Counted from the first letter of the stretch, positions 1 through 10,601 are shown. The stretch: 64,000 nucleotides of DNA from Microdochium bolleyi (GCA_001566295.1 KQ964252.1:186001-250000); one strand, 5' to 3'. Notes: generated by a model not told the origin, from the sequence alone. Program-made: numbers and translations.

Positions 1-550
1 CGAGGATTCAGATGTGTCAGACGAAGGCCCCTTTCCTCCGTGACTGCGGAGCACGCGGAGGAATGACCCTTGCTCCAGACCTTCCGGTGCGACGATCGTG
101 CGGGGATAAGCTGGGGTCGTGTCTTAGGTTACCAGGGTCCTCCGCTAATCCTTTTCCCAGGGACGGCTGAATCATTAGCCCTGGTGTCTCCGGTGAGCTA
201 CCCCAAGCTCTCCACCGCGGCCCAGTTCCCCTCGCTTGCATAGACCTAGGTTTCTGGACCCCGGCCTGATAACGTAATGTCCATGCCAGCTTCAGAGACC
301 AGTTAGTCAATGCCGTCGGATTAGGATTGAAACATGCGCTTCTGTGGTCCCGTGGCGTGTTGGTCGAGTCAGAAGCTCTCACTGTGTGTCAGGACTCCGA
401 GATCCCAAGACCCAGATGCCCCAGCCTCAGCGGCGTCAAGGTCGCGTAGAGGCTCAGCATTACTGTATGCCCGGCGCTCAGATACTACCGACCCTACTGT
501 TGAAGCCCCAAGGTCTTCCGGCATCCAAGAGTGGCGAGAGTCGGCCCATC
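1..550. other. Left-edge intergenic sequence and ligase 1 upstream region
   Basis: No gene is supported here. The reading frames present are short, lack family motifs and overlap one another on both strands. The last few hundred bases should hold the promoter and 5' leader of the CoA ligase starting at 551. I found no exact CCTCGG/CCGAGG element in this stretch, unlike the promoters of the other enzyme genes of the cluster. Confidence 0.6.
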
Positions 551-2246
551 ATGGCGAAGCAGCACATCTACCACTCCCCGTACCCGACACCGCACGTCCC
601 GACAGACTTGTCAGTCCCTGAGTTCCTGCTGAGGACGAACCCAGATGGTGTACATCAAGACAAGGTCATCCTCGAGGATTTCGAACAGCCCGGTGGCTGC
701 TCAATCACGTATGGCGAGCTGCGAAGGCGGGCAGCTTTACAGGCAGGTGTGCTGAAGGAGAAATATGGCATACAGCAAGGAGACATAGTCGGGTTGTTTG
801 GGCTCAACACTGTTGACTGGGCCGTGCTGTGCCTGGGAATACTGTGGGCAGGAGGCACGTTCTGGTAGGACTTTCCCCATGGTCTAGAAACAACACTGAG
901 CTGACGCTCTGATCTCACGACTCAGCTCGATGAACCCGCTCGCCACAAGCCACGAACTTGTCCACTACCTGGAGCTCACAAAGCCCAAAATCATCTTCGC
1001 TGACGACGAGCTCGTCAGCCGAATCGAAACCGCTGTCCGTGGCTTATCTTCACATCAAAAACCACACGCAGCACATATCAGCACAGTCTCCCATGAAGCC
1101 CGATCCCTGCAGCACCCAGCACCACCCTTCTCCCTCGCAGGCCATGACAACCGCACCATCCCCGCCGGTATAATCTTCTCCTCGGGAACCTCCGGTCGCC
1201 CAAAGGCAGTGCAGCTCTCGCACCACTCTCTCATCGCGCAGCTGCTCGTCGTCCGCGCGACCAATCCCGCCACCCACGCCGCGGCCACGCGCGAGGTCTT
1301 CTTCCCTTCTTTCGCGCACATCTACGGGATCGTCTCGGGCGTGCTGCTCCCCGCGTGGGTCGGCTGCTCGGTCGTCGCGATGCGCCGGTTCGATTTTGTC
1401 CGGTACATCACGCGGTGCAGCGAGATCCGGGCCACGCTGCTGCGGCTCGTGCCCGCTACTGCGGCGCGGCTCGCGTCTGATCCGGCCGTGCGCGGGCTGG
1501 ATCTGAGGAGCGTCAAGAGCGTCATGTGTTCTGGGGCGTCGCTGCCCGCGGAGACGATCGCGGGGCTGAAGGCGCTGCTGCACCCGGATGTTGTCATCTT
1601 GAACGGATACGGGATGAGCGAGGGGACGATCAGTCTGCAGCGCGAGGGCCAGGCCGAGACGAAGCCGGGGAGTATCGGGCGGCCTGCGGCTGGGGCGCAG
1701 GTGCGGATCGTGGGTGATGATGGGGTGGATGTTGCTGGTCCGGGGGTCGATGGGGAATGCTATTTGCGCAGTCCGACGTTGTTTATGGGATACAAGGACA
1801 ACCCTCAGGAAACGGCGGCTACGCTGGACCAGGATGGGTGGCTGCGCACGGGGGATGTGGTGCGGATCGACGAGGATGGCGATATGTGGCTTACAGGGAG
1901 GAAGAAGGAGCTTATCAAGTACAAGGGGAACCAGGTTGCCCCAGCTGAGCTCGAAGGAATCCTGCTCGAGCATGAGCTTGTAGCAGATGCGGGTGTCTGC
2001 GGCCTGGTGGTGGACGGCGTAGAGGTACCTGCGGCATGTATCGTTCTTGTGGAGCACGGAGGAGACACACAAGGCGTGCTGGCGAGGATACAGGATCATC
2101 TCCATGAGCGGGTTGCACCGTACAAGAGGCTGCGAGGGGGAATCTATGCCGTGGCGGAGCTACCAAAGGGCAGTACGGGGAAACTGTTGAGGAGGCAGCT
2201 GCCTAGCATCATTGCTGGGTTGGTTGATGTGAAGGCGAAGTTGTAA
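551..2246 (+). CDS. Acyl/aryl-CoA ligase (4-coumarate-CoA ligase-like, ANL superfamily), peroxisomal
   Basis: Two exons, 551-864 and 926-2246, join in phase to give 544 residues; the intron is GTAGGA...CTCAG. The protein should adenylate a carboxylic acid with ATP and transfer it to CoA. Visible motifs are the P-loop SSGTSGRPKAV, the A5 motif NGYGMSEG, the A7 motif GWLRTGDV, the A8 hinge GRKKELIKYKG and the C-terminal catalytic-lysine motif GSTGKLLRR. The closest architecture is plant 4CL or fungal aryl/acyl-CoA ligases of the same length. It ends in AKL, a peroxisomal PTS1 tripeptide. The P-loop has Ala where most relatives have the second Gly of PKGV, which probably does not abolish activity. 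The ATG at 551 precedes the normal N-terminal region directly. The neighbour is a convergent MFS transporter. The substrate (hydroxycinnamate, medium-chain or other acid) cannot be read from sequence. Confidence 0.9.
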
Positions 2247-2603
2247 TTCCGAAGGAATGCAGATAGCCCAACGGAGAAAGTTGATGGACTGTGCTTTATC
2301 ATTTAACTTGCCGACTGTGTCTAGATCTTTCAAAGAGGAGAAAAGCAGCAGCGGAACGGGAGGAAACAGAGACAAGACAAGTACTCGAAGCTGATACGCG
2401 CACAAACATCAATCATAGACAACAATATTCAGACGTCAATCCCGACAATTGAAGACCTCAAATTCAAATGATAGTACGACTTGAGATTCCGATCATCGTC
2501 GCGAGTTATCAAATTGATTGGACCAGCACGTCCGAGACAAGCTTGTGAGACTAACAAAAACATAGAATAACTACAACTGACAGAAACACGCATCATCACC
2601 TCA
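2247..2603. other. Convergent intergenic region between ligase 1 and MFS transporter
   Basis: An A/T-richer stretch that should hold the 3' untranslated regions of the two convergent genes. No further gene is seen. Confidence 0.6.
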
Positions 2604-4700
2604 TCAGACCTTGCTCCCAGCCTCGACCTTGCTCACAGGAGTCTTGCCCCGGTGCATCTTGCGCTCAACCTTATCCGTCAGATGTGCCTGCGAGTCCTTG
2701 GAGATCAGGCTGCCCGCCAGCGCGATCGCGCCAAACGCCAGGCTGACGAGGTACACGACCTTGAAGCTCGCGGCGTACGCACCGGGCAGCACTCCGACGA
2801 TCGCGGCGCGCACCTCGGGCGTCATCCCAGGGAAGCTGGCGTACGACTTGGCCACGACGGCCGACGCCAGCGCGGGCGCGCGGTCCGAGGGGAACCCGGC
2901 GGCCGTGACAGCGGGGATGACAGCGGCGGGGATCTCGATGGCCGCGCGGTTCGCCAGGACGGACGAGTACACGGCGACGGCGATGGAGCCGCCGGCGGAG
3001 CGGATCGAGGCGAGCAGGCCGGATGCCAGGCCGATGTCCGCGGGCGCGCAGAACAGAGGTGCGAGGGCGAGCGAGAGCAGCTCGATCACGCCGACGAAGA
3101 AGGGGCCGATGATGGTCAGGGCAACGCCGAGGTCCTTGCTGGCCGGGGTGAGCGCGGCCAGGCCCCCGACGCAGCCAACCATGGCGAAGGACGAGAAGAT
3201 GATGAAGTACCGCACGTTGCCGACCCACTTGATGATGACACCCGCGACGATCTGCCCGAGTGCGGTGGAGGAAGCGACGGTGCACTGGCGGGAGTCTGGG
3301 TTAGTTGATGTAACGGAAGTAGACAAAAGTGTGACGGGAATGCTTACAGAGAGCCAGCCAGCGTAGGTAATGTCTGTGGTGAAAAGAGCTTGGATCTGCT
3401 GCGGCCAGAGCAGGACGGCGGAGTAGTAGAACATCTGAAAGCAGGGTTGTGGCATTAGTCGCTGTGCTTTTCTCGTCAAAGTAGCACTGAAGACTTACAC
3501 TGGCCACGGTGGCACAGCAGACGAGAGCCATGAAGCCGCGGTTGGCGAAGAACTTGACCGGAATGGCAGGGTACTTGAGCGTGGCTTTCATCTCGTAGAC
3601 GATGAGTGCGGCAAGCAGTGCTGCGCCAAGCAGAATGGTCGTGAGTGGTGCCGCAGATATCCAGGGGTAGATGGAACCGCCCAGGCTGACGCCCATGAGG
3701 AAGAGCGTGAGGCCTGAGGTCCAGAGGAAGATGCCGACGTCTATGTTGAGAGCTAGGGTCAGCCAACCGGTCTCGGAGGACAAGAAAAGTGCCCAAAGAG
3801 GAACAACTCACAATCAAGCTCCTTGAGCAGCTGTCGCTTGGTCTTGCGCTCGTGGAGCAACTCGAACGTGGGTGGGTGGTAGAAAAGGAACAGGAACACG
3901 ATGGCGAGACCGCAGCAGATGATGTTGATGTAGTAGCACCATCTCCAGCCCATGCCCGGGGTCGAAATGAATTTGCGGGCGATTAAGGGACCGAACGACG
4001 CGATGGGAGCGTTGGTGAAGAAGATGAAGGACATGACCTGTTCTCGAACGGTTAGCCAAGTTCTTCGATCTTATTACGATTGAGCAAGGGGCACGTGCTG
4101 CTGGACGGTACTTGTTTGGGACGAGCTCGCCGAGCGCGACGTTGAAACTAAGTTGCACAGTCTCGCCGAGACCGTATATGGCGCTGCCGGCGATCAAGGT
4201 GTTGATGTTGGGCGCGAACGCGCAGACTATGATGCCAACCAGAGCGATGATGTTGCCGCCGATGAAGAACCAGCGGCGACCAAAGAGATCAGACAGCCGC
4301 CCGAGGATCGTGAAGGCAAAGGAGAGCGACAGTGTGCGGGCAATGTTGACCCATGATAGGTACGGGCTGGGGCCTGGTGGGATAGCGGTCGTCAGCGATT
4401 TGAGTCTCTGGATTTGTTGTCTTTGTGAAGTGAAGTGAAGTGAAGTGCTGAAGGCTTACCAATATCAGCATTGATGTATGTCAGCACATTGGTCGGCAGG
4501 ATGAGGAAGAAGTATGCCGAGATGGCCGAGAGGGCGAAGCCAGCGACTGTGCCCAGGAATCCTGGAGAGTAGAAGTATCCCGGTGGCAGGTCATCGCCGA
4601 GAGCGTCCGACCGGATAGAGTCGGTGTCGCTGTCGCGAGGCTTGTCCCGGACCGTGTCCTCGACGTGGTCGTCGCCGGGCTTCTCGATGCCGTGACTCAT
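2604..4700 (-). CDS. MFS transporter of the Tri12 (trichothecene efflux pump-like, DHA2) family
   Basis: I read six exons on the minus strand: 4700-4460, 4373-about 4107, about 4042-3812, 3752-3499, 3434-3348 and 3284-2604, giving about 586 residues. The second/third exon junction is the least certain; the chosen sites keep the frame but the donor is weak. An acidic N-terminal tail of about 45 residues is followed by roughly 14 hydrophobic segments. The cytoplasmic loop motif GRLSDLFGRRWFF is the classic MFS signature, and the GELVPNKY segment is typical of Tri12-type pumps. A basic C-terminal tail follows the last helix. The protein should sit in the plasma membrane and move a small organic molecule by proton antiport. 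Its place inside a ligase/hydratase cluster suggests that it handles the cluster's substrate or product, but direction cannot be told from sequence. Confidence 0.88.
4426..4445. repeat. TGAAG microsatellite (4 units) in the first intron of the MFS gene
   Basis: Four perfect copies of TGAAG stand in tandem inside the intron at 4374-4459. It is probably a neutral length polymorphism. Confidence 0.85.
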
Positions 4701-5552
4701 GTCGGCGGCGTGATAACAGCAGTCCCGATTGCTATACCAGGGAGCGGTCGGTCGACAAGACTAATTGGATGTGAAGAAGAGATGATCACAAAGGCTCTAC
4801 CGAGAGAATGGTTGATGTATGTCGCATGGGGCGCCGATCTCTTGATATCTTTATCGACAGACTCAATCTGCCAGGTCAGTGCTGTGCCAGTCTCGCTCGA
4901 ATTCTGCCAGCCAAGCTGACGGGTTTGCGGCACGGGCGTCAGGTCGTGAGGGCGACCAAAGCAGCCTATCTGAGTGGAATGCTCGACAGTGGCTCCGCAA
5001 CACTTGGCCTGAACAGTCTTGGAGCTGAAGCTAGCGAGTGACACTGAGGCGATGCGGAAGCTCAGGCGTGCGCCACCAGTGTGTGGGTGAGAGCGCAAAC
5101 CTCGCCTCTGGCCGCCCGGGAAACCAGACCCGTCACGGATGGTCCCAAGCCACGTTCGTGGGGTAACCTGGGGAGCTCCCCAGAGGCCAAGACATGACGG
5201 GACCCTTGTGGTCAGAAAGCATGGGCCAAGCATTGCGCAGCATCGGAACCTACCGCGCCTCCCGGTGTGCCGAACCGCCTCCTTTCTGGTGCCTGTGTGT
5301 GCTGAATCATCGCGGGCAGCAGGTGGAGATCGGCCCATTGCATACCGCCAAGCTCTTGTCTCGTGGTCAATACAGGTTTCAACCAAGGTGGCCGTAAGAT
5401 CACACCGAGCAAGGCATGTCATGTGCGCCTCGTCGGTTCAATGGGAAGAGAAGCCACTCCAGATATTGTATCACAGTGCTCTAGATTCAGCCTGCGTTTC
5501 TGTCAAGGAAGACGCCCTAGAGCAACACTAGCATACACACTCCCCCATCACA
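4701..5552. other. Intergenic region upstream of the MFS gene
   Basis: Long frames occur on both strands (for example 4697-5422 minus) but they have no domain, no signal peptide and no splice-supported extension, so I do not call a gene. The region should contain the MFS promoter and the 3' end of the hydratase gene. Confidence 0.55.
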
Positions 5553-6386
5553 TCACAGCCTGCTCGCCTTCCAGCGCGGCTCCCGCTTCTCCGAGAATGC
5601 CGCAAGGCCCTCGAGGATGTTCTCGCCCTTCTGCAGCTCCGCAAACTCCTTCTCCAGCGTCCACTCGACCGCCCGCTCCACGCTCGCCGTCTCCCACCCC
5701 TGCCGAATGCCCGCCCTCGTGCAGATGATGGCGTCCGGGCTGTTCCTCGCGATCGCCTCGGCGTAGCCCACCGCCTCCTCCATCAGCCTGTCCCCGGGCA
5801 CGACCTTGTTGACCACGCCCCAGCCCTGCATCTCCTGCGCCGACACGTTCCGCCCCGTGAGCGCCATCTCTGATGCCCTCTGCAGCCCGATCGTGCGGAT
5901 GAGCCGCGGCAGCGCCCCGCCGATGGCCGCGATGCCCCTCTTGACCTCGGGCAGGCCAAAGTACGCGTCCTCGGCGGCGACGACGAGGTCGCAGTTGACG
6001 ATGAACTCGCATCCGCCGCCCATCGCGAGCCCGTTGACCGCCGCGATGACGGGCTTCTTGCCGAGCCGCCTGCTCAGGGGCTTGAAGGCCGGCGCGTTGC
6101 CCATGCGCGAGCTCGGGTCCGCGTCGTCGCCCATCGAGCTGTTCCACTCCTTGAGGTCGGCGCCCGCGGAAAACGCGCGGCCCGTGCCCGTGATGATGGC
6201 CACGCTGAGCCGGGGCTCGTCGTCAAACCACTTCCAGATCGAGTCCATCTCCCACTGCGCGGCCGTGGACATGGCGTTGAGGTCCTTGGGGCGGTCCATG
6301 CGCACGAGGACGACGCGCGGGGCTGGGTACGAGATCTTGAGGAACGTCGGCGTCGGCGGGGGAGGCGTGTCGACTGGGGGAGACAT
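5553..6386 (-). CDS. Enoyl-CoA hydratase/isomerase (crotonase) family protein 1, peroxisomal
   Basis: A single exon encodes 277 residues, the usual crotonase length. The fold's oxyanion-hole segments are visible: GRAFSAGADLKEW near residue 70 and AAVNGLAMGGGCEF near residue 115. Both catalytic glutamates of hydratases appear conserved, the first in GGGCEF and the second in GLPEVKRGI. The C-terminus is SRL, a peroxisomal PTS1. The reaction is likely hydration of a 2-enoyl-CoA; a hydratase-lyase of the feruloyl-CoA type is also possible because the fold is the same. It is divergent from its paralogue at 7249, with which it shares segments such as GKKPxIAAVNG and LPEVxRGxAAxxGALPR. The ATG at 6386 is the only one ahead of the conserved domain. 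The shared promoter suggests co-regulation. Confidence 0.93.
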   Translation of the reverse strand: MSPPVDTPPPPTPTFLKISYPAPRVVLVRMDRPKDLNAMSTAAQWEMDSIWKWFDDEPRLSVAIITGTGRAFSAGADLKEWNSSMGDDADPSSRMGNAPAFKPLSRRLGKKPVIAAVNGLAMGGGCEFIVNCDLVVAAEDAYFGLPEVKRGIAAIGGALPRLIRTIGLQRASEMALTGRNVSAQEMQGWGVVNKVVPGDRLMEEAVGYAEAIARNSPDAIICTRAGIRQGWETASVERAVEWTLEKEFAELQKGENILEGLAAFSEKREPRWKASRL

Positions 6387-6651
6387 GTCGGGCGGTTTTC
6401 TCGGGCGGGATATTGGACACAGTGGCTCAAACGTGCTCGGAGAGGGCTCAGGTGTGGTTCGCGATCGAGATAGCTGATGTTGCTAAGAAGAGGAGGTCTG
6501 CTGTCGTTGCCCTTCACTGCGGAACATCTGAGAGAGAGTGTTTCCTTGCACAAGTTCAACTGGCAGATATGACTCCGTGCAATTTTGACGCGTGGTGCTG
6601 TGACGGAAGTCGGGGGTAAGTCACGTCAGTCTCTGCTCGCGAGAGAATCAG

Positions 6652-6657
6652 CCGAGG
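6652..6657 (-). promoter_or_regulatory. Candidate FarA/FarB-type element (CCTCGG on the minus strand)
   Basis: An exact six-base match, about 270 bp upstream of the hydratase 1 start codon. A hexamer can occur by chance, so the support comes from its recurrence at 7056 and 8382 in this cluster. Confidence 0.4.
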
Positions 6658-7055
6658 CCAATCGCCAAATCCAGGGTCCAGTCAGCTGAACCAGATGTGT
6701 ATGATGATACACACTCGGGGACATGGAAGCGGCACGCCACGGCCCCGCAGCACAAGCAGACAGGGGACCTCGTAGCTTTGTGGACAATTCGTCGGATGGT
6801 TCCCCGAACGCTAATGATTCAGGCCGCGGATGCGGGGAACCCTGTGATCTGGGGTCAGGGAGCTTGCCTTTACTGAACCTTTATCCCATGTAGGTGGCCC
6901 GAATCATTTCTTCCATGCTGCGAGCAAAACCTACTACGCCTGAGTGTTCTCTGCCGCTAATGACTACGTTCTGTCTCATTTTCTAAAGGGTGGAGCAGTC
7001 GGACTTCCCACTCCGGTGTGTTGATATCGTCTTCGGCGTGAGCTTCGCGAAGCTA

Positions 7056-7061
7056 CCTCGG
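7056..7061 (+). promoter_or_regulatory. Candidate FarA/FarB-type element (CCTCGG)
   Basis: An exact match about 190 bp upstream of the hydratase 2 start codon, in the shared divergent promoter. Confidence 0.4.
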
Positions 7062-7248
7062 CCTTAGCTCAACCACAACAGTACTGTCGTCAGTCTGGGA
7101 GACCACACCGCGTAGAGCCTCCCCGGAGACAATTGGCGGCGGTACCTTGTCGAGAATCACATACAAACAAAGCAACAAGCATCAAACCTCCCCCCTCAGC
7201 ACCCAACAATCGAGAGACTGCGAGAGACAACACACCCGACTCGCGACA

Positions 7249-8155
7249 ATGTCCTCCCCGCGGACAAAGAACCCGGTCCCATCGTGGATCCAGACGCCGT
7301 ACCCGCATATCGAGCACTGCATCATCTCATTCCCGCGCATGCACGTGCTGCTCGTGACCATCAACCGGCCGGGCCACATGAACTGCCTGCCCGTCGAGGC
7401 GACAATCGAGCTCGGCGCGCTGTGGAAGTGGTACGACAGCGAGCCGGAGCTGCGGTGCGCCGTGTTCACGGGTGCGGGCAACAAGGCGTTCTGCGCGGGC
7501 ATGGACCTGAAGCAGCGCTTCGATATCCTCAAGACGGATAACGTCGCGCACGAGTACCCCTCGGGCGGGTTCGGCGGGATGAGCAACAGGACGGGAAAGA
7601 AGCCGATCATCGCGGCAGTGAATGGGCACGCACATGGTGAGATCAGTCCATCAAGTACCCTGAGGTACTTAGACTGACTGCTTGAGTACAGGCGGCGGTT
7701 TCGAGATCGTCCTCAACACCGATGTTATCTTCGCCTCGTCCAACGCCGACTTCCGCCTCCCGGAGGTCCTGCGCGGCGTGGCCGCCCTCGCCGGCGCGCT
7801 GCCGCGCTGCATGGTGCTCTTCGGCAACCACCGAACGATGGACCTGTGCCTGACGGGCCGCGTCCTGACAGTACAAGAGGCCCGGGACTGGGGCCTCGTG
7901 AAGGAGATCGTGGCCCAGGACAGGCTCCTCGGCAGGGCGATCGAGTACGCAGGGGAGATCGCGGCGCTGTGTCCGGACAGCGTCATCATCTCGCGGCTGG
8001 GCGCGCGCGAGGCGTGGGAGACGGGCGTCAGCAGGGCGACGATGCGCGGGCAGGAGATCTACGCCGAGGCAATGCTGAGGAGTCCGAACGCGGCCGAGGG
8101 CTTGGCGGCGTACAAGGAGAAGAGGGATCCAAAGTGGCTGCCTTCACATCTGTAG
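7249..8155 (+). CDS. Enoyl-CoA hydratase/isomerase (crotonase) family protein 2, peroxisomal
   Basis: Two exons, 7249-7636 and 7692-8155, are joined by a 55-nt intron (GTGAG...TACAG) that splits the first codon of the GGG motif, giving 283 residues. The junction restores the crotonase signature AAVNGHAHGGGFEI. GNKAFCAGMDLKQ is the first oxyanion-hole segment. Glutamates occupy both catalytic positions (GGGFEI and RLPEVLRG). The protein ends in SHL, a weaker but accepted PTS1 variant. It is clearly a paralogue of the divergent hydratase at 5553-6386. An upstream in-frame ATG at 7147 exists, but the one at 7249 fits the family's N-terminus better. The next gene downstream is CoA ligase 2 on the same strand. 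Confidence 0.92.
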
Positions 8156-8894
8156 AGGGGAAGACATTATAGACCCTCCGAGCACTTTCAAAGACTGTTT
8201 GACTCTCTATGAAGCATATCTCCATTTTGTTGGCATTGCCTCTCGTACTCCTCCTGAGATTGACGAGTTGAGGCATCGTAACGTGTATGACTGTGAGATT
8301 AGGTGAACCTCATTCTCCTTGTCGACAGAAACCAAGATTGGATCCAGCCCATCAGAATATGGCCCGGCAATACCAATTTTGCCGAGGTGGTCTTTTGATT
8401 TGGACTGGAAAGATCTCCGGCTCACAGGATGAAATCCAAAGGACAGTGCTCCAGCATGTGAGCACACCCTGTCGTGCTACAACCACCCCTTTGACGACGA
8501 GTCATCGGAAAACACTATCCAGGCCGTGGAAGCCACCCCTCACCCCTGGTCGCGGAACTACCGGATCTCCAACTTCTTTAGGCTTTTCTCCAACTCACCA
8601 GAGCAGTGCTGATCAGCCCAACCGGTGAGCAAAGCTGCGCACACGGACAGACTCGGACGCGGGGAAGGAGAAAGCGCAGGTCCATGCTTCGGAGACATGG
8701 AAGCTCCCAGTGCTGACCGATCGCCGCATGGTATCGACTGCGCAGCGAGCAGACCACGCACCTGGACCTGCAGCCAGGGGTCACCAAGGGGCACAATAAC
8801 CCAAGGATTTTGCGAAGGATGATATCGTGAGCATTTGGCCGTGAGTGTTGTCCGAACGCAAGCGCCCTAAACAGCACACAGACAGTCGCCCATC
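8156..8894. other. Intergenic region upstream of CoA ligase 2
   Basis: No gene is seen. It holds a CCGAGG hexamer at 8382-8387, the third Far-type candidate in the cluster, about 510 bp upstream of the ligase 2 start. Confidence 0.55.
8382..8387 (-). promoter_or_regulatory. Candidate FarA/FarB-type element upstream of ligase 2
   Basis: An exact CCGAGG match. It is meaningful only together with the two copies in the hydratase promoter. Confidence 0.35.
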
Positions 8895-10601
8895 ATGAGA
8901 ACGTACATGTCCGGGCGGATAGACATCCCGCAGGACCAGAACCTCACTGAGCTGCTGCACTGCACGGCCACCGACATCCCCGAGTCGCACCTCGTCGCCA
9001 AGGACAGCCTCACGAATCGCAGCATCACACTCGGCGAGCTGCGCGACAGGGCCGGGCGGATCGCAGGTGGCCTCAAGGCGAAGCTCAACCCGCCCGACCA
9101 GGCACGATGGGCACTCTCCCTACCCAACAGCGTCGAGTTCCTCGAGGCCGTGCACGCGATCCTGTGGACCGGCGGCGTGGTCTGTCCGGTCAACCACGCC
9201 CTGAAGCCGACTGAGATCGGCCACGGGCTCGCCGTGTCTCGCCCGCAGTTCATCATCGCCTACGGACCGGCACTGGCTGCGATGCTCGAGGCTGTCGACG
9301 TCGCAGCCGCCGAGCTCTCTGCTCAGGGAGTGCAGTGGCCCAGGCCGCAAGTTATCACCATGATCACTCGTCCATCTTCAACAGCACCACCACCCTCCGC
9401 CTCCCTCCAGCACATCCCCGACGACTTCTTCTCTCCGACCTGCCTCCCGATCCCCCACTACCCCGACACCCGCACCCGCCTGGCCACGATCCACCTCTCC
9501 TCCGGCACCACAGGCAAACCCAAAGGTGTCGAGCTCACGCACCACAACTTCGTGGCCAACGTGCACCAGCTCGTCGCGCACGACGGCGCCGCGCAATTCC
9601 ACCCGGCGTCCCGCACCGTCGCCTTCACCCCGTGGGTGCACATCGGCATGACCACCATGCCCTTCTTCCTCGGGCCTTACACGGGGATGCTGCACCACGC
9701 GATGCCCGCGTACAACCTCGAGACGTTCGCGCGGCTCGTCGGCTCCGACCGCGCGACCAGCTTCCAGGGCGTGCCCTCGGTCGTGCTGAGCCTCGCCAAC
9801 ACGGACGTCGCGGAGCGGTACGACTTCTCCGCCGCGCAGGTCATCAATGTCGGCGGCGCGCCCCTCAGCGAGGAGCTCGTGCGCAAGCTGTACCGGCGGG
9901 CGCCGTGGCGGCTGAACAACGTCTACGGCATGACCGAGGCCGCGGGGTACGTGGCGTACCAGAAGCTGCACGAGACAGATCTCCCCGCGGGCGTCGTGGG
10001 GAAGCTGCTGCCCAACATCGAGGCGTGTCTGAAGGTCGAGGGCACGGGGGAGGATGCACCGGCCGGTGGACCGGGGGAGCTGTGGCTGCGCGGGCCGAAC
10101 ATCACGAGGGGCTATGCGTTCAACGACGAGGCCAACGAGAAGAATTTCCCAGAAAAAGGGTGGTACAACACGGGAGATGTGTGCACCATCGATGAGCAGG
10201 GCCGGGTGAGCGTCGTGGGCCGCACAAAGGAGCTTATCAAGTACAAGGGGTTCCAGGTCAGCCCCGGCGAGATGGAGCCGTACCTGAACGGGCATCCGGA
10301 CGTTGTCGAGGGAGGTGCGGGTGCGACGTGGGACGAGTCGCAGCTCACGGAGCTCCCGACGGCGTGGGTTGTGCTCGGGGATCACTGTACGGGCCTGTCA
10401 GAGGACAAGAGGCGCACGGTCTTGAAGAGCATTCAGGAGGGTGTCGACAGCAAGGTCAGCGGGTACAAGAAGTTGCGTGGTGGCGTCTGGGAGATTCAGG
10501 CTCTGCCCAAGAATCCGACGGGGAAGATACTGAGGAAGCAGATGGCCGAGATGAGAGATGGGCTGTGTTCATTAGATCGACCGATACGGGCGAAGCTGTG
10601 A
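8895..10601 (+). CDS. Acyl/aryl-CoA ligase 2 (ANL superfamily), peroxisomal
   Basis: A single exon encodes 568 residues. ANL motifs in order are: P-loop LSSGTTGKPKGVELTHHN, A5 NVYGMTEAAGY, A7 GWYNTGDVCTID, hinge GRTKELIKYKGFQVSPGEME and the catalytic-lysine motif NPTGKILRKQ. The C-terminus RAKL is a PTS1. Compared with ligase 1 it has a canonical P-loop and a different substrate-pocket region, so the two probably activate different acids or different steps of one pathway. It follows hydratase 2 on the same strand and closes the cluster; beyond it lies a zone of decayed genes. The start at 8895 is the first ATG after an upstream stop, and the N-terminus is colinear with the family. Confidence 0.92.
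   Translation: MRTYMSGRIDIPQDQNLTELLHCTATDIPESHLVAKDSLTNRSITLGELRDRAGRIAGGLKAKLNPPDQARWALSLPNSVEFLEAVHAILWTGGVVCPVNHALKPTEIGHGLAVSRPQFIIAYGPALAAMLEAVDVAAAELSAQGVQWPRPQVITMITRPSSTAPPPSASLQHIPDDFFSPTCLPIPHYPDTRTRLATIHLSSGTTGKPKGVELTHHNFVANVHQLVAHDGAAQFHPASRTVAFTPWVHIGMTTMPFFLGPYTGMLHHAMPAYNLETFARLVGSDRATSFQGVPSVVLSLANTDVAERYDFSAAQVINVGGAPLSEELVRKLYRRAPWRLNNVYGMTEAAGYVAYQKLHETDLPAGVVGKLLPNIEACLKVEGTGEDAPAGGPGELWLRGPNITRGYAFNDEANEKNFPEKGWYNTGDVCTIDEQGRVSVVGRTKELIKYKGFQVSPGEMEPYLNGHPDVVEGGAGATWDESQLTELPTAWVVLGDHCTGLSEDKRRTVLKSIQEGVDSKVSGYKKLRGGVWEIQALPKNPTGKILRKQMAEMRDGLCSLDRPIRAKL

Larger units (their letters stand above)
6387..7248. promoter_or_regulatory. Bidirectional promoter region between the two hydratase genes
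   Basis: This region separates divergently transcribed paralogues and holds no supported gene. It contains two CCTCGG-type hexamers, at 6652-6657 (as CCGAGG) and 7056-7061. In Aspergillus such hexamers are bound by the fatty-acid regulators FarA/FarB and occur upstream of peroxisomal beta-oxidation genes. The sites lie about 270 bp and 190 bp from the respective start codons. Regulation by a Far-type factor is an inference. Confidence 0.6.

Noticed and set aside
1050..2105. 351-codon minus-strand frame opposite ligase 1
   Set aside because: Antisense shadow of a clear ANL enzyme; Arg/Pro/His-rich as expected for the reverse of GC-rich coding DNA.
4697..5422. 241-codon minus-strand frame upstream of the MFS gene
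   Set aside because: It overlaps the MFS start, has no domain or splice support, and its composition looks like random GC-rich translation.
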